Shown here: in pieces, positions 8,427-17,022 of the stretch
Layout: every line of letters starts with the position of its first letter
Numbering within the stretch: position 1 is the first letter of the stretch
Notes under the pieces: model-generated
Databases searched by the model: none
Told to the model about the DNA's origin: nothing
Seen by the model: the letters and a program-made list of their open reading frames with translations, nothing else
Source: Dysgonomonas sp. 216
GTDB lineage: Bacteria; Bacteroidota; Bacteroidia; Bacteroidales; Dysgonomonadaceae
Assembly (NCBI RefSeq): GCF_010501065.1
Contig: NZ_QVMM01000015.1
Coordinates: 17,579-81,578 of the forward strand
Reading direction: 5' to 3'
Length of the DNA stretch: 64,000 bases
Made by a program: the position numbers and the translations under genes

Positions 8427-8972
8427 TTATCTTGTAGCCAGATAAGTGCTATTTGCAATTTGACGGAAAGCCATCATTCCTGCATTTGACAGTTCTACTG
8501 TTTGTTCGCTACCATTAGGCATATATACAATAGCTTCGTTTTCGTCAACTATTTTGATAAGTTTAGTAGACTCTTCGTTTTGAACTACACTCCATGTATT
8601 ATCTTCTTTGTTGTAAATAAGTTCAACAGCTTCTCCAGCTTCGTTCTGAATTTGATAGCCGTTTTCTAAAGTTTCAACAGTGTAAATTCCATTTTCACCT
8701 TTAACCTCTTTTACTATTCCTGCTTCGATAGGATTATCTCCGGTCCAGAATTCTATTGAGTTGATAACAAGCAAATCGGCTACCATCGATAGTGGATACA
8801 CCGGAACAATATTAAGCGCAACAAACACCAGTTCGTTCACAAATTTGTTATCAACAGTTTTGTTCCAAGCCAAAATCTTGTTCGAAAGTGAAAAAGATCC
8901 AATACAGGACGAAAACATAATACTGCTGCTTAGTGCTACTACAGCAGACATAATTAATACATTTTTTCTCAT
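8427..8972 (-). CDS. DUF3332 family lipoprotein
   Basis: 181 residues with a lipoprotein signal peptide (SSSIMFSSC, lipobox Cys at 23). The N-terminal half has the DUF3332 pattern: a short helix IGSFSLSNKILAWNKTV, the phrase NKFVNELVFVALNIVPVYPLSMVADLLV as a hydrophobic segment, and IEFWTGDNP. The C-terminal half is a small beta-rich domain of alternating strands (YTVETLENGYQIQNEAG, WSVVQNEESTK). Such proteins are small envelope lipoproteins of unknown function. Monocistronic, with its own strong terminator. Confidence 0.85.
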   Translation of the reverse strand: MRKNVLIMSAVVALSSSIMFSSCIGSFSLSNKILAWNKTVDNKFVNELVFVALNIVPVYPLSMVADLLVINSIEFWTGDNPIEAGIVKEVKGENGIYTVETLENGYQIQNEAGEAVELIYNKEDNTWSVVQNEESTKLIKIVDENEAIVYMPNGSEQTVELSNAGMMAFRQIANSTYLATR

Positions 8973-9063
8973 AATTACTTTTTTTGAAGGTTTAGTTTTT
9001 ATAACAATAATAGTCTTTTAAAGTTCAGAACAAGGATTGAAAATAAATTTTAAATTCAATATT

Positions 9064-9747
9064 CTATTTTTTTAGATTTTTATAGATTGCTTCGGCAATA
9101 AAAAAATCCTCTTCCCAGTCGATGTCGAAAGCATCTATTTCATTATTTTCGAACAGATATGGAGTTGCACCAATTCTGTCTTGCATGTTTTTATATATGT
9201 CGGTTCCTGCCAAAAATATACCACTGTCTACTTCGAACAAAGGTTCTATAGTTTGTGTACGTGGCCATTTCTCTTTGTTACGATCGTAATTAACCGCTCC
9301 GTTTTTGTCCCAGATAAATGTACGTAAAGACATGACCGACATAAGCGAATCGTTACTGCCCGACATTAAATTATCTTTGTAGATATTTATTGCCTTTTCG
9401 TATATTAGAGCATCTACAAAAGGAGATGTTACATGAGTCCACAAAACGGCTCCATCTGTGATAATAGTTGGGACATATTTCACTAAATCATCAGTTGAAG
9501 TCGACGACGTCGCTAAATGTTCGGGACGGCGATCTATTAATACCTTTCTGTTGTTCAGTTTTTTTGCTATATCTATTACTTCATCGTCGTTCGTCGATAA
9601 GACTATACTATCAATAGATTTACATTCTATTAATTGATTCAGTTTTATTTTAAGCAGCCCTCCTTCTATACCGGCAAAAGGGCGGGTGTTTTTTTTAGGC
9701 ACCCTCTCGCTTCCGGCTCTACAAGGCAAAAATACTGTTATTTTCAT
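9064..9747 (-). CDS. CMP-sugar (acylneuraminate-type) cytidylyltransferase
   Basis: 227 residues, the usual length for NeuA/KdsB-like nucleotidyltransferases. The CTP-binding loop is PCRAGSERVPKKN at 8-20, followed by STNDDEVIDIA and RPEHLATSSTSTDD, all characteristic of CMP-N-acylneuraminate synthetases; DSGIFLAG and DWEEDF near the C-terminus supply metal-binding acids. It would activate a 2-keto-3-deoxy sugar acid as its CMP derivative. It is the last gene of a three-gene operon, 12 bp after the aldolase fusion gene. No NeuB, NeuC or KdsA homologue is present in the window, so the keto-acid sugar substrate must come from the adjacent aldolase or from elsewhere. Confidence 0.85.
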   Translation of the reverse strand: MKITVFLPCRAGSERVPKKNTRPFAGIEGGLLKIKLNQLIECKSIDSIVLSTNDDEVIDIAKKLNNRKVLIDRRPEHLATSSTSTDDLVKYVPTIITDGAVLWTHVTSPFVDALIYEKAINIYKDNLMSGSNDSLMSVMSLRTFIWDKNGAVNYDRNKEKWPRTQTIEPLFEVDSGIFLAGTDIYKNMQDRIGATPYLFENNEIDAFDIDWEEDFFIAEAIYKNLKK

Positions 9748-9759
9748 CTATATGTATTT

Positions 9760-11319
9760 TTAGTCAGTTAATAATCCGAAAACGGACAGGTTTTTGATAC
9801 CTTGGTATTTAGTAGCTGTTATAGTTGCGATATTAATTCCCGGATTTTTATCAACAAACCTTGATAGCAGGTATTCGTTTTCGTGTGTAAGCATGCGTTC
9901 ATTATCATTTATTGTGCCATCGTATCCATCATATCCTGCTATATATATGGTGTTTACTCCTAGTTCAATAATAGTTTGAAGGGCTAAAGCCGTATGAGAA
10001 TCCTGATACAACGACGAGAATGTGATGTTGTTCAGTTCGAAGCTTTTATCTATCAATCTGTTCGGAACGTAGGTTCCCATTTTGCGTGGGTAGGGGGGGA
10101 GCACGCATGACATGATATCTATATTGAATCCTGCGAAAACTTTCTCCAACCGATGTCCTTCATTACCTACAAGACAGAAAAATTGCGGTATATCAATATC
10201 TTTGTAATAATCGGCATTTTTACTGCTTGCATGTATTATACATATTTGTTTGTCTTTCAGTTTGTTTATAAATTGCTTTATAGGATTAGCTTTTGTTGCA
10301 GCCGAAGGTCCACCGCCTATAATGAAGGCGTAATCAAACTTTTTTCTGCCAGCGTTAAATACCGGTAATTTTAAGTTGTCCCCTTTTTTATCCCGCATAT
10401 TGTGTAGCGCCTGCAGTATACTGTTTATCGAATAAAAACGGCGTGTAACCCAATCCATAACATCTTTTTGTGGTAATGAGTTGAAACCCGAAACCATATA
10501 GGGCAAGTTGGTGCCCCATCCGTATTTTTCTCTTAATTTTTCAAAATCTGATACTGTAAGTCCTAAGCTGTTAAAATCGGTGTTAACACCTTCTTTCGAA
10601 GAAAGATAGGACAAAAGTAATTCTGTGCGCAGATTGCCAGCTCCTCGTCCCATTCCGCAGATAGTTGCATCTATAATATCACAACCACTTTCTATTGCCG
10701 ATAAGGTGTTTGCAAAAGCCAGTTCAGTATTATTGTGCCCGTGGAATCCAACTTTACAGTGTAATATCTGTTTCATTCTTTTTGTTAGTTTTTCAACACC
10801 ATCTGGAAACATTGCTCCAAAGGAGTCGACCATCGAAAAAGAATCTACCAAACCATTTAATGCTTTTACTTTATCTTCGAAACCGGGGTATTCGTCCCAT
10901 TTTGACATATACATAACATTGAACCCTACTTCGAAGCCCATTTCTTTTACTTCTTTGGCTATCAGGATAGCTTTATCCATATTTTTAGGGTCGACAGCCA
11001 TTCGTATAATATCGACATGCCCGACACACGATGCCAAAAGCTTTGATGCATCGCCCGGATTTATTTCTTTCTCGTTAAGCATAATGCCTATCTTTTTCGA
11101 TGGCATTTGTTTACGTGCTTCTTTAATAATGTAATCAGGGCAATAATTAAATTCACCTTTATATCCACCATCAATGACTAACGATCGATAGCCAATTTCG
11201 ACATATGTTACAGGCAAATTCTCCATTGCCTGAAAATAATTGCTGACGAGAGGATAGTCGAAATCCCAATTAGTATAATAACCACCGTCTCTAAGCGTAC
11301 AATCTAAAATCTCTATCAT
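9760..11319 (-). CDS. DRE-TIM aldolase fused to a Maf/sialyltransferase-like domain
   Basis: 519 residues in two parts. Residues 1-320 form an HMGL/DmpG-type aldolase: DCTLRDGGY at 6-14 (catalytic Arg10, metal Asp11), the metal ligands in GFHGHN at 191-196 and the glycine-rich GMGRGAGNLRTE at 222-233. Known relatives join or split pyruvate and an aldehyde. Residues 330-519 start with FIIGGGPS (332-339) and contain LVGNEGHR, DSHTALALQ (440-448) and IYIAGYDGYDG (458-468). This pattern resembles Maf/DUF115 and GT42 sialyltransferase domains, which handle CMP-nonulosonates. The start ATG overlaps the preceding gene's stop by 4 nt. A role in making and transferring an ulosonic acid is inference. 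Confidence 0.75.
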   Translation of the reverse strand: MIEILDCTLRDGGYYTNWDFDYPLVSNYFQAMENLPVTYVEIGYRSLVIDGGYKGEFNYCPDYIIKEARKQMPSKKIGIMLNEKEINPGDASKLLASCVGHVDIIRMAVDPKNMDKAILIAKEVKEMGFEVGFNVMYMSKWDEYPGFEDKVKALNGLVDSFSMVDSFGAMFPDGVEKLTKRMKQILHCKVGFHGHNNTELAFANTLSAIESGCDIIDATICGMGRGAGNLRTELLLSYLSSKEGVNTDFNSLGLTVSDFEKLREKYGWGTNLPYMVSGFNSLPQKDVMDWVTRRFYSINSILQALHNMRDKKGDNLKLPVFNAGRKKFDYAFIIGGGPSAATKANPIKQFINKLKDKQICIIHASSKNADYYKDIDIPQFFCLVGNEGHRLEKVFAGFNIDIMSCVLPPYPRKMGTYVPNRLIDKSFELNNITFSSLYQDSHTALALQTIIELGVNTIYIAGYDGYDGTINDNERMLTHENEYLLSRFVDKNPGINIATITATKYQGIKNLSVFGLLTD

Positions 11320-12572
11320 AATAATTGTGGATTAAAAACGTAACCTATAACTTTGGTTATGTCTTGCGTTATATCTTCTTTCGGAGCTTGTTTAAATATT
11401 TCAAGTTTTGTTTCGAACGATTCCATATCGTAAAACTTGTCATCCATACCATAAAATTCTTCATTCTCCATCTCTGTCCATCTCAAAGATATTTTTCCTA
11501 AAGCTAACGATTCGTAGTAAGCGGTTGTGTTTACAGCTATTGTGAAATCGACAAGGTCGGAATTTAATAGTTCTTGCACAGAATGTTCTTTTCCTAGAAA
11601 TATCATACGATTTTTTACGTTTGCAAATTGCTTGTGGTCGGAGTCGAGCAGAAAAGGATGCTTTTTAAGGTAGAACAATATTTTATTGTCTTTTTGCTTT
11701 TCGTTATATTCGTTCAATAACTTCAACAATCTGTCATTCGTCTCGGTATATATACCTCTTCCTAGTAGTACAAGGCAGCGGGTAAACGATTGATTTATCT
11801 TATTTTCGGATATTCTGATGTCTTTATATTTAGGGTTCCCGAAAAGTATTAGTCGCTTGTGATCGATGCCTTTAGATGTAAGGTAGTCTATTGTAGATTG
11901 CCCCCAACACAAAAGTTTTTGAGAAATGAAATTATCAAAGTTTATATAGTCGAAAGGAAGAAAAAGTTTGAAATCGCAAAAAATACCATGTTGCAACGAT
12001 ATTGTTTCAATCTTCCGTTTATTGAAGTATTCGGTTAACAAGCTTTCGTCCTTGTATGCCGAATTAAAACATATATAATGTTTTATTTGGGGCGTTTTAT
12101 ACTTCTCAACAAATCTTATCTGGTTGAATAGTTTCGTAAGTAGAGCCACCAAAAAAAGTTTTGTCATAAGGGTTTCTCCGGCTGACCTGAAAACAACAAC
12201 TCTAAATGCTTTTATCAGATGTTTTAGGTAGAAGAAATTGAGAACAAAGAATTTTGTTACAGGTAATTCCGAAAGATCAATTACTTCTACATCTGCGTAA
12301 TCATTTTTTGCTGCTTCTGCAAGTTCTTTATAATCACTTCTATTTATAAGATAAGTAATAACCGTATCGTGCTCTGATTCAAATATTTTGTGAAAATCTG
12401 AAGATTGCGTACTTAAATAAAATTGTTTAAAAACATCCCGTGCCGATGGGTTTTCATCAGCAAATATATAATTGAGATAGCCGGGAACTAGTTTCTGCAA
12501 ATTATACCCTTTGTAAGAGTAGTTTAATTTGTCTTTTAAAGTTTTATATCGTTTGTATAGTTTATTATCCAT
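11316..12572 (-). CDS. Capsule/polysialyltransferase-like GT-B glycosyltransferase
   Basis: 418 residues, no signal peptide. Recognisable positions are SLQHG at 192-196, LCWGQ at 221-225, LFGNPKYKD at 243-251 and YLKKHPFLLDSD at 301-312. The HG and KHP motifs, in this order and spacing, are typical of GT-B enzymes that use CMP-activated or polyol-phosphate donors (polysialyltransferases, KpsC/KpsS-like and TagF-like proteins). An amphipathic hydrophobic patch (FFYLKHLIKAFRVVVF, about 113-128) may bind membrane. First gene of the operon and directly coupled to the aldolase fusion, so it likely transfers the sugar that operon activates. Family assignment rests on motifs only. Confidence 0.6.
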   Translation of the reverse strand: MDNKLYKRYKTLKDKLNYSYKGYNLQKLVPGYLNYIFADENPSARDVFKQFYLSTQSSDFHKIFESEHDTVITYLINRSDYKELAEAAKNDYADVEVIDLSELPVTKFFVLNFFYLKHLIKAFRVVVFRSAGETLMTKLFLVALLTKLFNQIRFVEKYKTPQIKHYICFNSAYKDESLLTEYFNKRKIETISLQHGIFCDFKLFLPFDYINFDNFISQKLLCWGQSTIDYLTSKGIDHKRLILFGNPKYKDIRISENKINQSFTRCLVLLGRGIYTETNDRLLKLLNEYNEKQKDNKILFYLKKHPFLLDSDHKQFANVKNRMIFLGKEHSVQELLNSDLVDFTIAVNTTAYYESLALGKISLRWTEMENEEFYGMDDKFYDMESFETKLEIFKQAPKEDITQDITKVIGYVFNPQLL

Positions 12573-12621
12573 TTTCCTGTTATTACTTACAAAAGTAAAG
12601 AAATGTCTTCATAAGCTGATG

Positions 12622-13887
12622 TCATTTCCCGAAAAATAGCTTCACGTTATTGTCTGATGGCGGCATATCCAGTTGCATGTATTCGGGCGATAAATCAATA
12701 GGCAGATCGGCTTCTTGGGCTATTTCTTTTATTCTCAGGATGAGATCGTCATTTAGTTCTTCGTCGCCTTGCAGATGTAAGATTACGATTTCGCTACCAA
12801 GATCTGCAATTTTTTCAAGAATGGCATCCGATGCAATTTTTAAATTACGTTCTCTTATTTTTTGCTTCACTATTTCTTTAGCCCATTGTTTCACATGCTT
12901 GCGTCCATCTTCCCAAAAATCCGGATTAGCTTCTACATCGGTTACGCGAAAGGTTTTAATGTCTAGAGCATCGTTAGTCATCTCTGCGATTCTGTACGAG
13001 AACGGATAAACTGATAATGCTCCTGTTTCAATGTCGTATAGTTTATTGCCTTTATCAGATTCGAATTCTGAAATGTCATTAGAATGAAAATGCCCAGTGA
13101 ATATAAATTTAACTCCGTTATCAGCAAATAAAGAGGCAAGCCTTCGCCAATCGTCTACAAGGTATTGTGGAAAAATAAGATCCTGAAATATTATATGTTC
13201 GATTAATCCGTGGTGCATCAGGCCAATAACCTTCTTGTTTTTTTGTTTTGCCTGAGATAAAACTTCTGTTATCCACTGCTCTGTCGAAGGTTGTATATGC
13301 CCTGCTGTAATTGTTTGGTTAGTATATTCTTTATGTTTGTTCGAGTCTATTGCTAGTAACCACGTGTCGACTGTTAATTCGGCAACGTAGCTTAACGAGG
13401 TTGTATCTTTATATATGGCATCATTATATCCACATTGCGAGTAAATGGTTTCGAATTCGGAAGCCGATATGTTTTCAACTTTGTAAGTTGTATTTTCTTT
13501 GAAGCCGATAGGGTTCGGCACATTTATATCATGATTGCCCGGAATAACGTATATTTTGACACCTGCGTCGATAAGAGGTTGCAATTTTAATATAAATTCT
13601 TCATGGCTTTGCTTTTCTCCATCCTTAGTCATATCGCCGGGAATGAGGAGTATATCGATTTTTCTATCATAAAAATCGGCTAAGGTTTTGTCTAATATAG
13701 CAGAGATGTCGGATATATTTCTTCCGGCAATTCGCTCATAGTTTTTATGTGCATTGCCTCCATCCGTTAGTTTCCCGGATAGATAATGCATATCGCTCAT
13801 AATACCTATTGTAACGATTTCAGATTCTGTTACGGCACAGGACGACATACAAATAAAAAGGAATATGAGTTTGAGAAGATTTCTCAC
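12622..13887 (-). CDS. Calcineurin-like metallophosphoesterase lipoprotein
   Basis: 421 residues from a GTG at 13885-13887, 4 bp after the upstream stop. An ATG-initiated frame from 13968 is open but would overlap the upstream gene by 77 bp and bury the signal peptide. The signal peptide RNLLKLIFLFICMSSC ends at lipobox Cys17. The five metallophosphoesterase blocks are present in order: GIMSDMHY, LLIPGDMTKDGE, VIPGNHDIN, GLMHHGL and FTGHFHSND. These bind a di-metal centre that hydrolyses phosphoesters. The lipobox places it in the periplasm or on the outer membrane. Substrate unknown. Cotranscribed with a small two-helix membrane protein. Confidence 0.85.
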   Translation of the reverse strand: MRNLLKLIFLFICMSSCAVTESEIVTIGIMSDMHYLSGKLTDGGNAHKNYERIAGRNISDISAILDKTLADFYDRKIDILLIPGDMTKDGEKQSHEEFILKLQPLIDAGVKIYVIPGNHDINVPNPIGFKENTTYKVENISASEFETIYSQCGYNDAIYKDTTSLSYVAELTVDTWLLAIDSNKHKEYTNQTITAGHIQPSTEQWITEVLSQAKQKNKKVIGLMHHGLIEHIIFQDLIFPQYLVDDWRRLASLFADNGVKFIFTGHFHSNDISEFESDKGNKLYDIETGALSVYPFSYRIAEMTNDALDIKTFRVTDVEANPDFWEDGRKHVKQWAKEIVKQKIRERNLKIASDAILEKIADLGSEIVILHLQGDEELNDDLILRIKEIAQEADLPIDLSPEYMQLDMPPSDNNVKLFFGK

Positions 13888-13891
13888 GATA

Positions 13892-14128
13892 TTAGAAATT
13901 ATTATAGTAAATCTCTTCTTCAATATGTTGTATTTTGTCGTTCGTTTTACGTATGACCAGATAACCACATATAAATAGTATTATTGCAGCTAACAGAATA
14001 AGTGCTCCTCTTTGGATTGTTTCGGCTTGTCTTTTATATATGCCGGCTATTAGCATAATAAGTCCCAATAAACCCATCGCTCCTATAATATATTTTCCAA
14101 TATCAATAAGGTCTAAAAGTAAATCCAT
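13892..14128 (-). CDS. Small membrane protein, two helices, 78 aa
   Basis: ATG at 14126-14128. Two hydrophobic helices (IGKYIIGAMGLLGLIMLIAGIY split around residues 10-31, and GALILLAAIILFICGYLVI around 41-60) are joined by a short basic loop YKRQAETIQR. The tail is charged (RKTNDKIQHIEEE). No family recognised. It immediately precedes the phosphoesterase gene, so the two are probably cotranscribed. Confidence 0.6.
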   Translation of the reverse strand: MDLLLDLIDIGKYIIGAMGLLGLIMLIAGIYKRQAETIQRGALILLAAIILFICGYLVIRKTNDKIQHIEEEIYYNNF

Positions 14129-14219
14129 AATGTTATAAGTAAATATCGTACCTGTAAAGGTACTAATATTTTTTTATTCTTTTAGCAGGTCTGTCTTAAA
14201 GCTATTTTTAGATATAAAA

Positions 14220-14248
14220 CCCGATTATCTGTTCTACAAATAACCGGG
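14220..14248 (-). terminator. Terminator after exbB-exbD
   Basis: Inverted repeat CCCGATTAT (14220-14228) with ATAACCGGG (14240-14248): eight of nine pairs plus one mismatch, 11-nt loop. The minus strand continues with TTTTATAT. It lies about 35 bp downstream of the exbD stop. Confidence 0.6.
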
Positions 14249-14283
14249 CTTCTGTGATATATAAATCAAGTTCAGATTGAGTA

Positions 14284-14694
14284 CTATTTATCCTTCTCGG
14301 TAAATAACGCCATTTTAACCTGTAGCTTATTACCTATGTCAATAACATCAATAACATCTTGTATTGTTAAAGTCTTATCGGCTTGTAACAAAACGTTGAA
14401 CTCTTCATTTTCTGCCTTACTAGCTAGTTTGGCAGCTAAAAGTGGTTCTATTTCGTCGAATGTTACTGCCTGATCGTCTATCGCATATTGACGGTCGGCT
14501 GTGATATAAACGATAATTGATTTTTTTATCAGGACATTTTCGGATGTTGCAGACTTGGGTAATACCACACGTATAGCCGCGGGAGTTACCATTGTTGATA
14601 TGATGAGAAAGAACAGTAGCAGGAAGAACATAATATCATTCAGCGATGATGTATATACTTCTGCACTTCTGGTTTTCCGACGTTCTATTTTCAT
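14284..14694 (-). CDS. exbD: ExbD/TolR-family biopolymer transport protein
   Basis: 136 residues: a short cytoplasmic N-terminus (KIERRKTRSAEVYTSSLND), one membrane helix at about 20-42 that begins with the conserved proton-carrying Asp20 (LNDIMFFLLLFFLI), then a periplasmic domain (LPKSATSENV, VYITADRQYAIDDQAV, VLLQADKTLTIQDV). ExbD/TolR dimers sit inside an ExbB/TolQ pentamer and turn proton motive force into motion of a periplasmic partner. No TonB gene is adjacent. The pair could serve TonB transport or a Tol-like function; exbB lies 5 bp upstream. Confidence 0.85.
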   Translation of the reverse strand: MKIERRKTRSAEVYTSSLNDIMFFLLLFFLIISTMVTPAAIRVVLPKSATSENVLIKKSIIVYITADRQYAIDDQAVTFDEIEPLLAAKLASKAENEEFNVLLQADKTLTIQDVIDVIDIGNKLQVKMALFTEKDK

Positions 14695-14699
14695 GTTTC

Positions 14700-15419
14700 T
14701 TACTCTTTTCCTGTTTGTTCTGATTTGCGGGCAGCTTTGATGGCTTTTAATGCATCATTTCCTGCTTTCTCCATATTAACAACAGCCCTGTCAATACGTC
14801 CGTTTAGTATATAGAATCCTGAATAAGCAACAATACCAACTAATAACCCTGCTCCCGAACAAATCATCTTTTGGTAAAGCCCATCTGATATGTTTGCTAT
14901 ATTCAGGTCGTTAGTCATCGATATATTATAAAATATCAATATTACTCCAAATATTGTACCAAGGAACCCGAGCATAGGTGCAATAGATGCTGTAATTCCT
15001 AAATAATTCATTCCTCTTTCAAGAAAAGATAATTGTTGGCGTGCTTCTATCTGCATTGCATCCTCAATATCTTTTTCGGTATTGTTTATTTCTTTTAGCC
15101 CTGCGGCTATAACTTTGCCCGATGCATAAGGGCGTTCGAGACAAAAGCGAAGGGCTTTGTCTGTTTTATTTTCTGATATGAGTTCGATAACCCGAGACAT
15201 CCATATCGAATCGTTTTTACCCATGCGGCTGATAGCTAACCATCGCTCTATAATCAAGTATATAGCTAATAGCGACAATAAAAAGATAGGTAATAAAATC
15301 CATCCTCCTTTTAATACTAAGCTGAAATAAGAAGTACCTTCAGCGGGAACAGCTTCTGCTGTTTCTGTTAATTGAGCTGTAGCCGCTTGTGTGGCTTGAA
15401 GTAAAACAAATAGGTTCAT
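14700..15419 (-). CDS. exbB: MotA/TolQ/ExbB proton channel family protein
   Basis: 239 residues with three hydrophobic segments: about 28-50 (GGWILLPIFLLSLLAIYLII), 135-160 (SIAPMLGFLGTIFGVILIF, carrying the family motif PMLGFLGTxxGxI) and 180-205 (CSGAGLLVGIVAYSGFYIL). The cytoplasmic loop between the first two is charged (ERPYASGKVIAAGLKEIN). This is the channel-forming subunit of an Exb/Tol motor. The N-terminal stretch QATQAATAQLTETAEAV is extracytoplasmic and longer than in E. coli ExbB, as in other Bacteroidota. It forms a two-gene operon with exbD. Confidence 0.9.
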   Translation of the reverse strand: MNLFVLLQATQAATAQLTETAEAVPAEGTSYFSLVLKGGWILLPIFLLSLLAIYLIIERWLAISRMGKNDSIWMSRVIELISENKTDKALRFCLERPYASGKVIAAGLKEINNTEKDIEDAMQIEARQQLSFLERGMNYLGITASIAPMLGFLGTIFGVILIFYNISMTNDLNIANISDGLYQKMICSGAGLLVGIVAYSGFYILNGRIDRAVVNMEKAGNDALKAIKAARKSEQTGKE

Positions 15420-15459
15420 AAGTTGAATTCAGGTGATACTTGTGAATTATTAAAATGCA

Positions 15460-15505
15460 AAAATCGACAAGATAGATGAATAAACATTACTACATTGTCG
15501 ATTTT
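15460..15505 (-). terminator. Hairpin upstream of exbB, downstream of nuoN
   Basis: An 11-bp perfect stem AAAATCGACAA (15460-15470) with TTGTCGATTTT (15495-15505) and a 24-nt loop, 40 bp beyond the nuoN stop on the minus strand. The T-rich 3' arm fits a terminator of the nuo operon, though the long loop makes it weak. Confidence 0.5.
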
Positions 15506-15545
15506 TAAAGAATATTGTTATTTTTTAAGTACGAACGTCATTTTC

Positions 15546-16979
15546 TTACATCCCGAAACTAACAGAACTGATAAATTCATATATGCAGCTAACCAAGCCG
15601 ACAGCTCCGATGCCTATCATCGAAAATACAAGTGATGTTTTCAGATAGCTATCGGTTTTAAGAGTTTCGATAGGAGAATTGTTTTTATTAATAAACATAG
15701 CCTTCACTACCAATAGGTAATAATAAAGCGATATTATTGTGTTTAGGAATGCCAATATAACAATAACTATACTTGCTACGCTTCCATTCTCCATTGCTGC
15801 GATAAATACAAACATTTTGCTGAAGAATCCTGCAGTAAACGGAATACCTCCCAGCGAGAACATTGCTATCATCATTGCAAGCGACAGTTTAGGATTTGTA
15901 TGGTATAGCCCGTTATAATCGTCCATGTTAACTTTGCCTGTTTTATCTTCGATGGCAGATATTACACCGAAAGCAGCCATGTTTGAAAATACATAAACAA
16001 GAATGTAGTATATCGAAGCAGACATTCCCAACGCTGTTCCTGTGTATACACTCAACATAATATAACCTGCCTGCGATATTGATGAGAATGCGAGGAAGCG
16101 TTTCATGTTTTTTTGGCGAAGGGCAAATAAATTACCTACAGTTATAGTAAGTAAGATAATAATCCAAAGGATTACATACCAAACTTCGGACAAAATAGGG
16201 AATACATGATATAGAATTGCCATCAGGGCAAAAACCGAAGCTCCTTTTGATATAGTTGACAAATAAAGAGTAACATTTGTAGGAGCTCCTTCGTAAACAT
16301 CGGGTGCCCACATGTGGAACGGAACAAGCGATATTTTAAAGAATAATCCTGATAGGAAGAATATCATCGCCATTATTGTTAAAGGCCCGAATGTAAGGGT
16401 CGTCACAATGTCGCTAAAGTAAAGCGACCCACATGCCCCATATAGGAACGATATTCCGAACAACATTACAGCCGACGAGAATACTGCATTGAATATATAT
16501 TTTGCCCCTGCTTCGGCAGAGTGATGTGTGTACTTGTCGAATGCGACTAGTGCTGCGATTGGTAAAGAAGCGGTTTCTAATCCGATGAAGAATAACAGGA
16601 AGTGTCCCGAAGAAATCATCAGATACATACCTAATAAAGTAAGGATTGTAAGCATAAAATATTCGCCCCGCTTATGTATCGATTCGGGTTTCGACAGCCA
16701 CGAGTTAGCCTGCAAAAAGATGAGGAATACACCTACATTTAAAATGCATTTAACCGTTCCTCTAGCCATATCGGCAATATACATACCTGCAAATTTCTCA
16801 CCTGTCTCTTTCAGTACTGTGAAACAAAATACCGTATGTGCTAGAAACAACAGGCATGCTACGGGGAAATAGTATTTTTTAGCGTTGTCTGAAGCAAACA
16901 AATCGTACAATATAAGTATTAGAAATACCACTATGAGCGATAATTCGGGCTTCATCAACAAATAATTACTTAAATCCAT
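15546..16979 (-). CDS. nuoN: NADH-quinone oxidoreductase subunit N
   Basis: 477 residues of almost continuous membrane helices. It belongs to the Mrp/NuoL-M-N antiporter-like family, one of the three proton-pumping subunits of the membrane arm of complex I. Recognisable stretches include FFIGLETASLPIAALVAF, FKISLVPFHMWAPDVYEGAPT (the conserved HMWAPDVYEGAP block with a Lys in the discontinuous helix) and AFSSISQAGYIML. This is the last gene of the nuo operon, 43 bp after nuoM. Confidence 0.96.
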   Translation of the reverse strand: MDLSNYLLMKPELSLIVVFLILILYDLFASDNAKKYYFPVACLLFLAHTVFCFTVLKETGEKFAGMYIADMARGTVKCILNVGVFLIFLQANSWLSKPESIHKRGEYFMLTILTLLGMYLMISSGHFLLFFIGLETASLPIAALVAFDKYTHHSAEAGAKYIFNAVFSSAVMLFGISFLYGACGSLYFSDIVTTLTFGPLTIMAMIFFLSGLFFKISLVPFHMWAPDVYEGAPTNVTLYLSTISKGASVFALMAILYHVFPILSEVWYVILWIIILLTITVGNLFALRQKNMKRFLAFSSISQAGYIMLSVYTGTALGMSASIYYILVYVFSNMAAFGVISAIEDKTGKVNMDDYNGLYHTNPKLSLAMMIAMFSLGGIPFTAGFFSKMFVFIAAMENGSVASIVIVILAFLNTIISLYYYLLVVKAMFINKNNSPIETLKTDSYLKTSLVFSMIGIGAVGLVSCIYEFISSVSFGM

Positions 16980-17022
16980 CTTATATTTTTATTTTATATT
17001 TTTCAAAAACAATAATCTAATC

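Noticed and set aside
13888..13968. Longer ATG-start version of the phosphoesterase
   Set aside because: It overlaps the upstream gene by 77 bp and places the signal peptide 27 residues inside the protein; the GTG at 13887 gives a proper lipoprotein signal.
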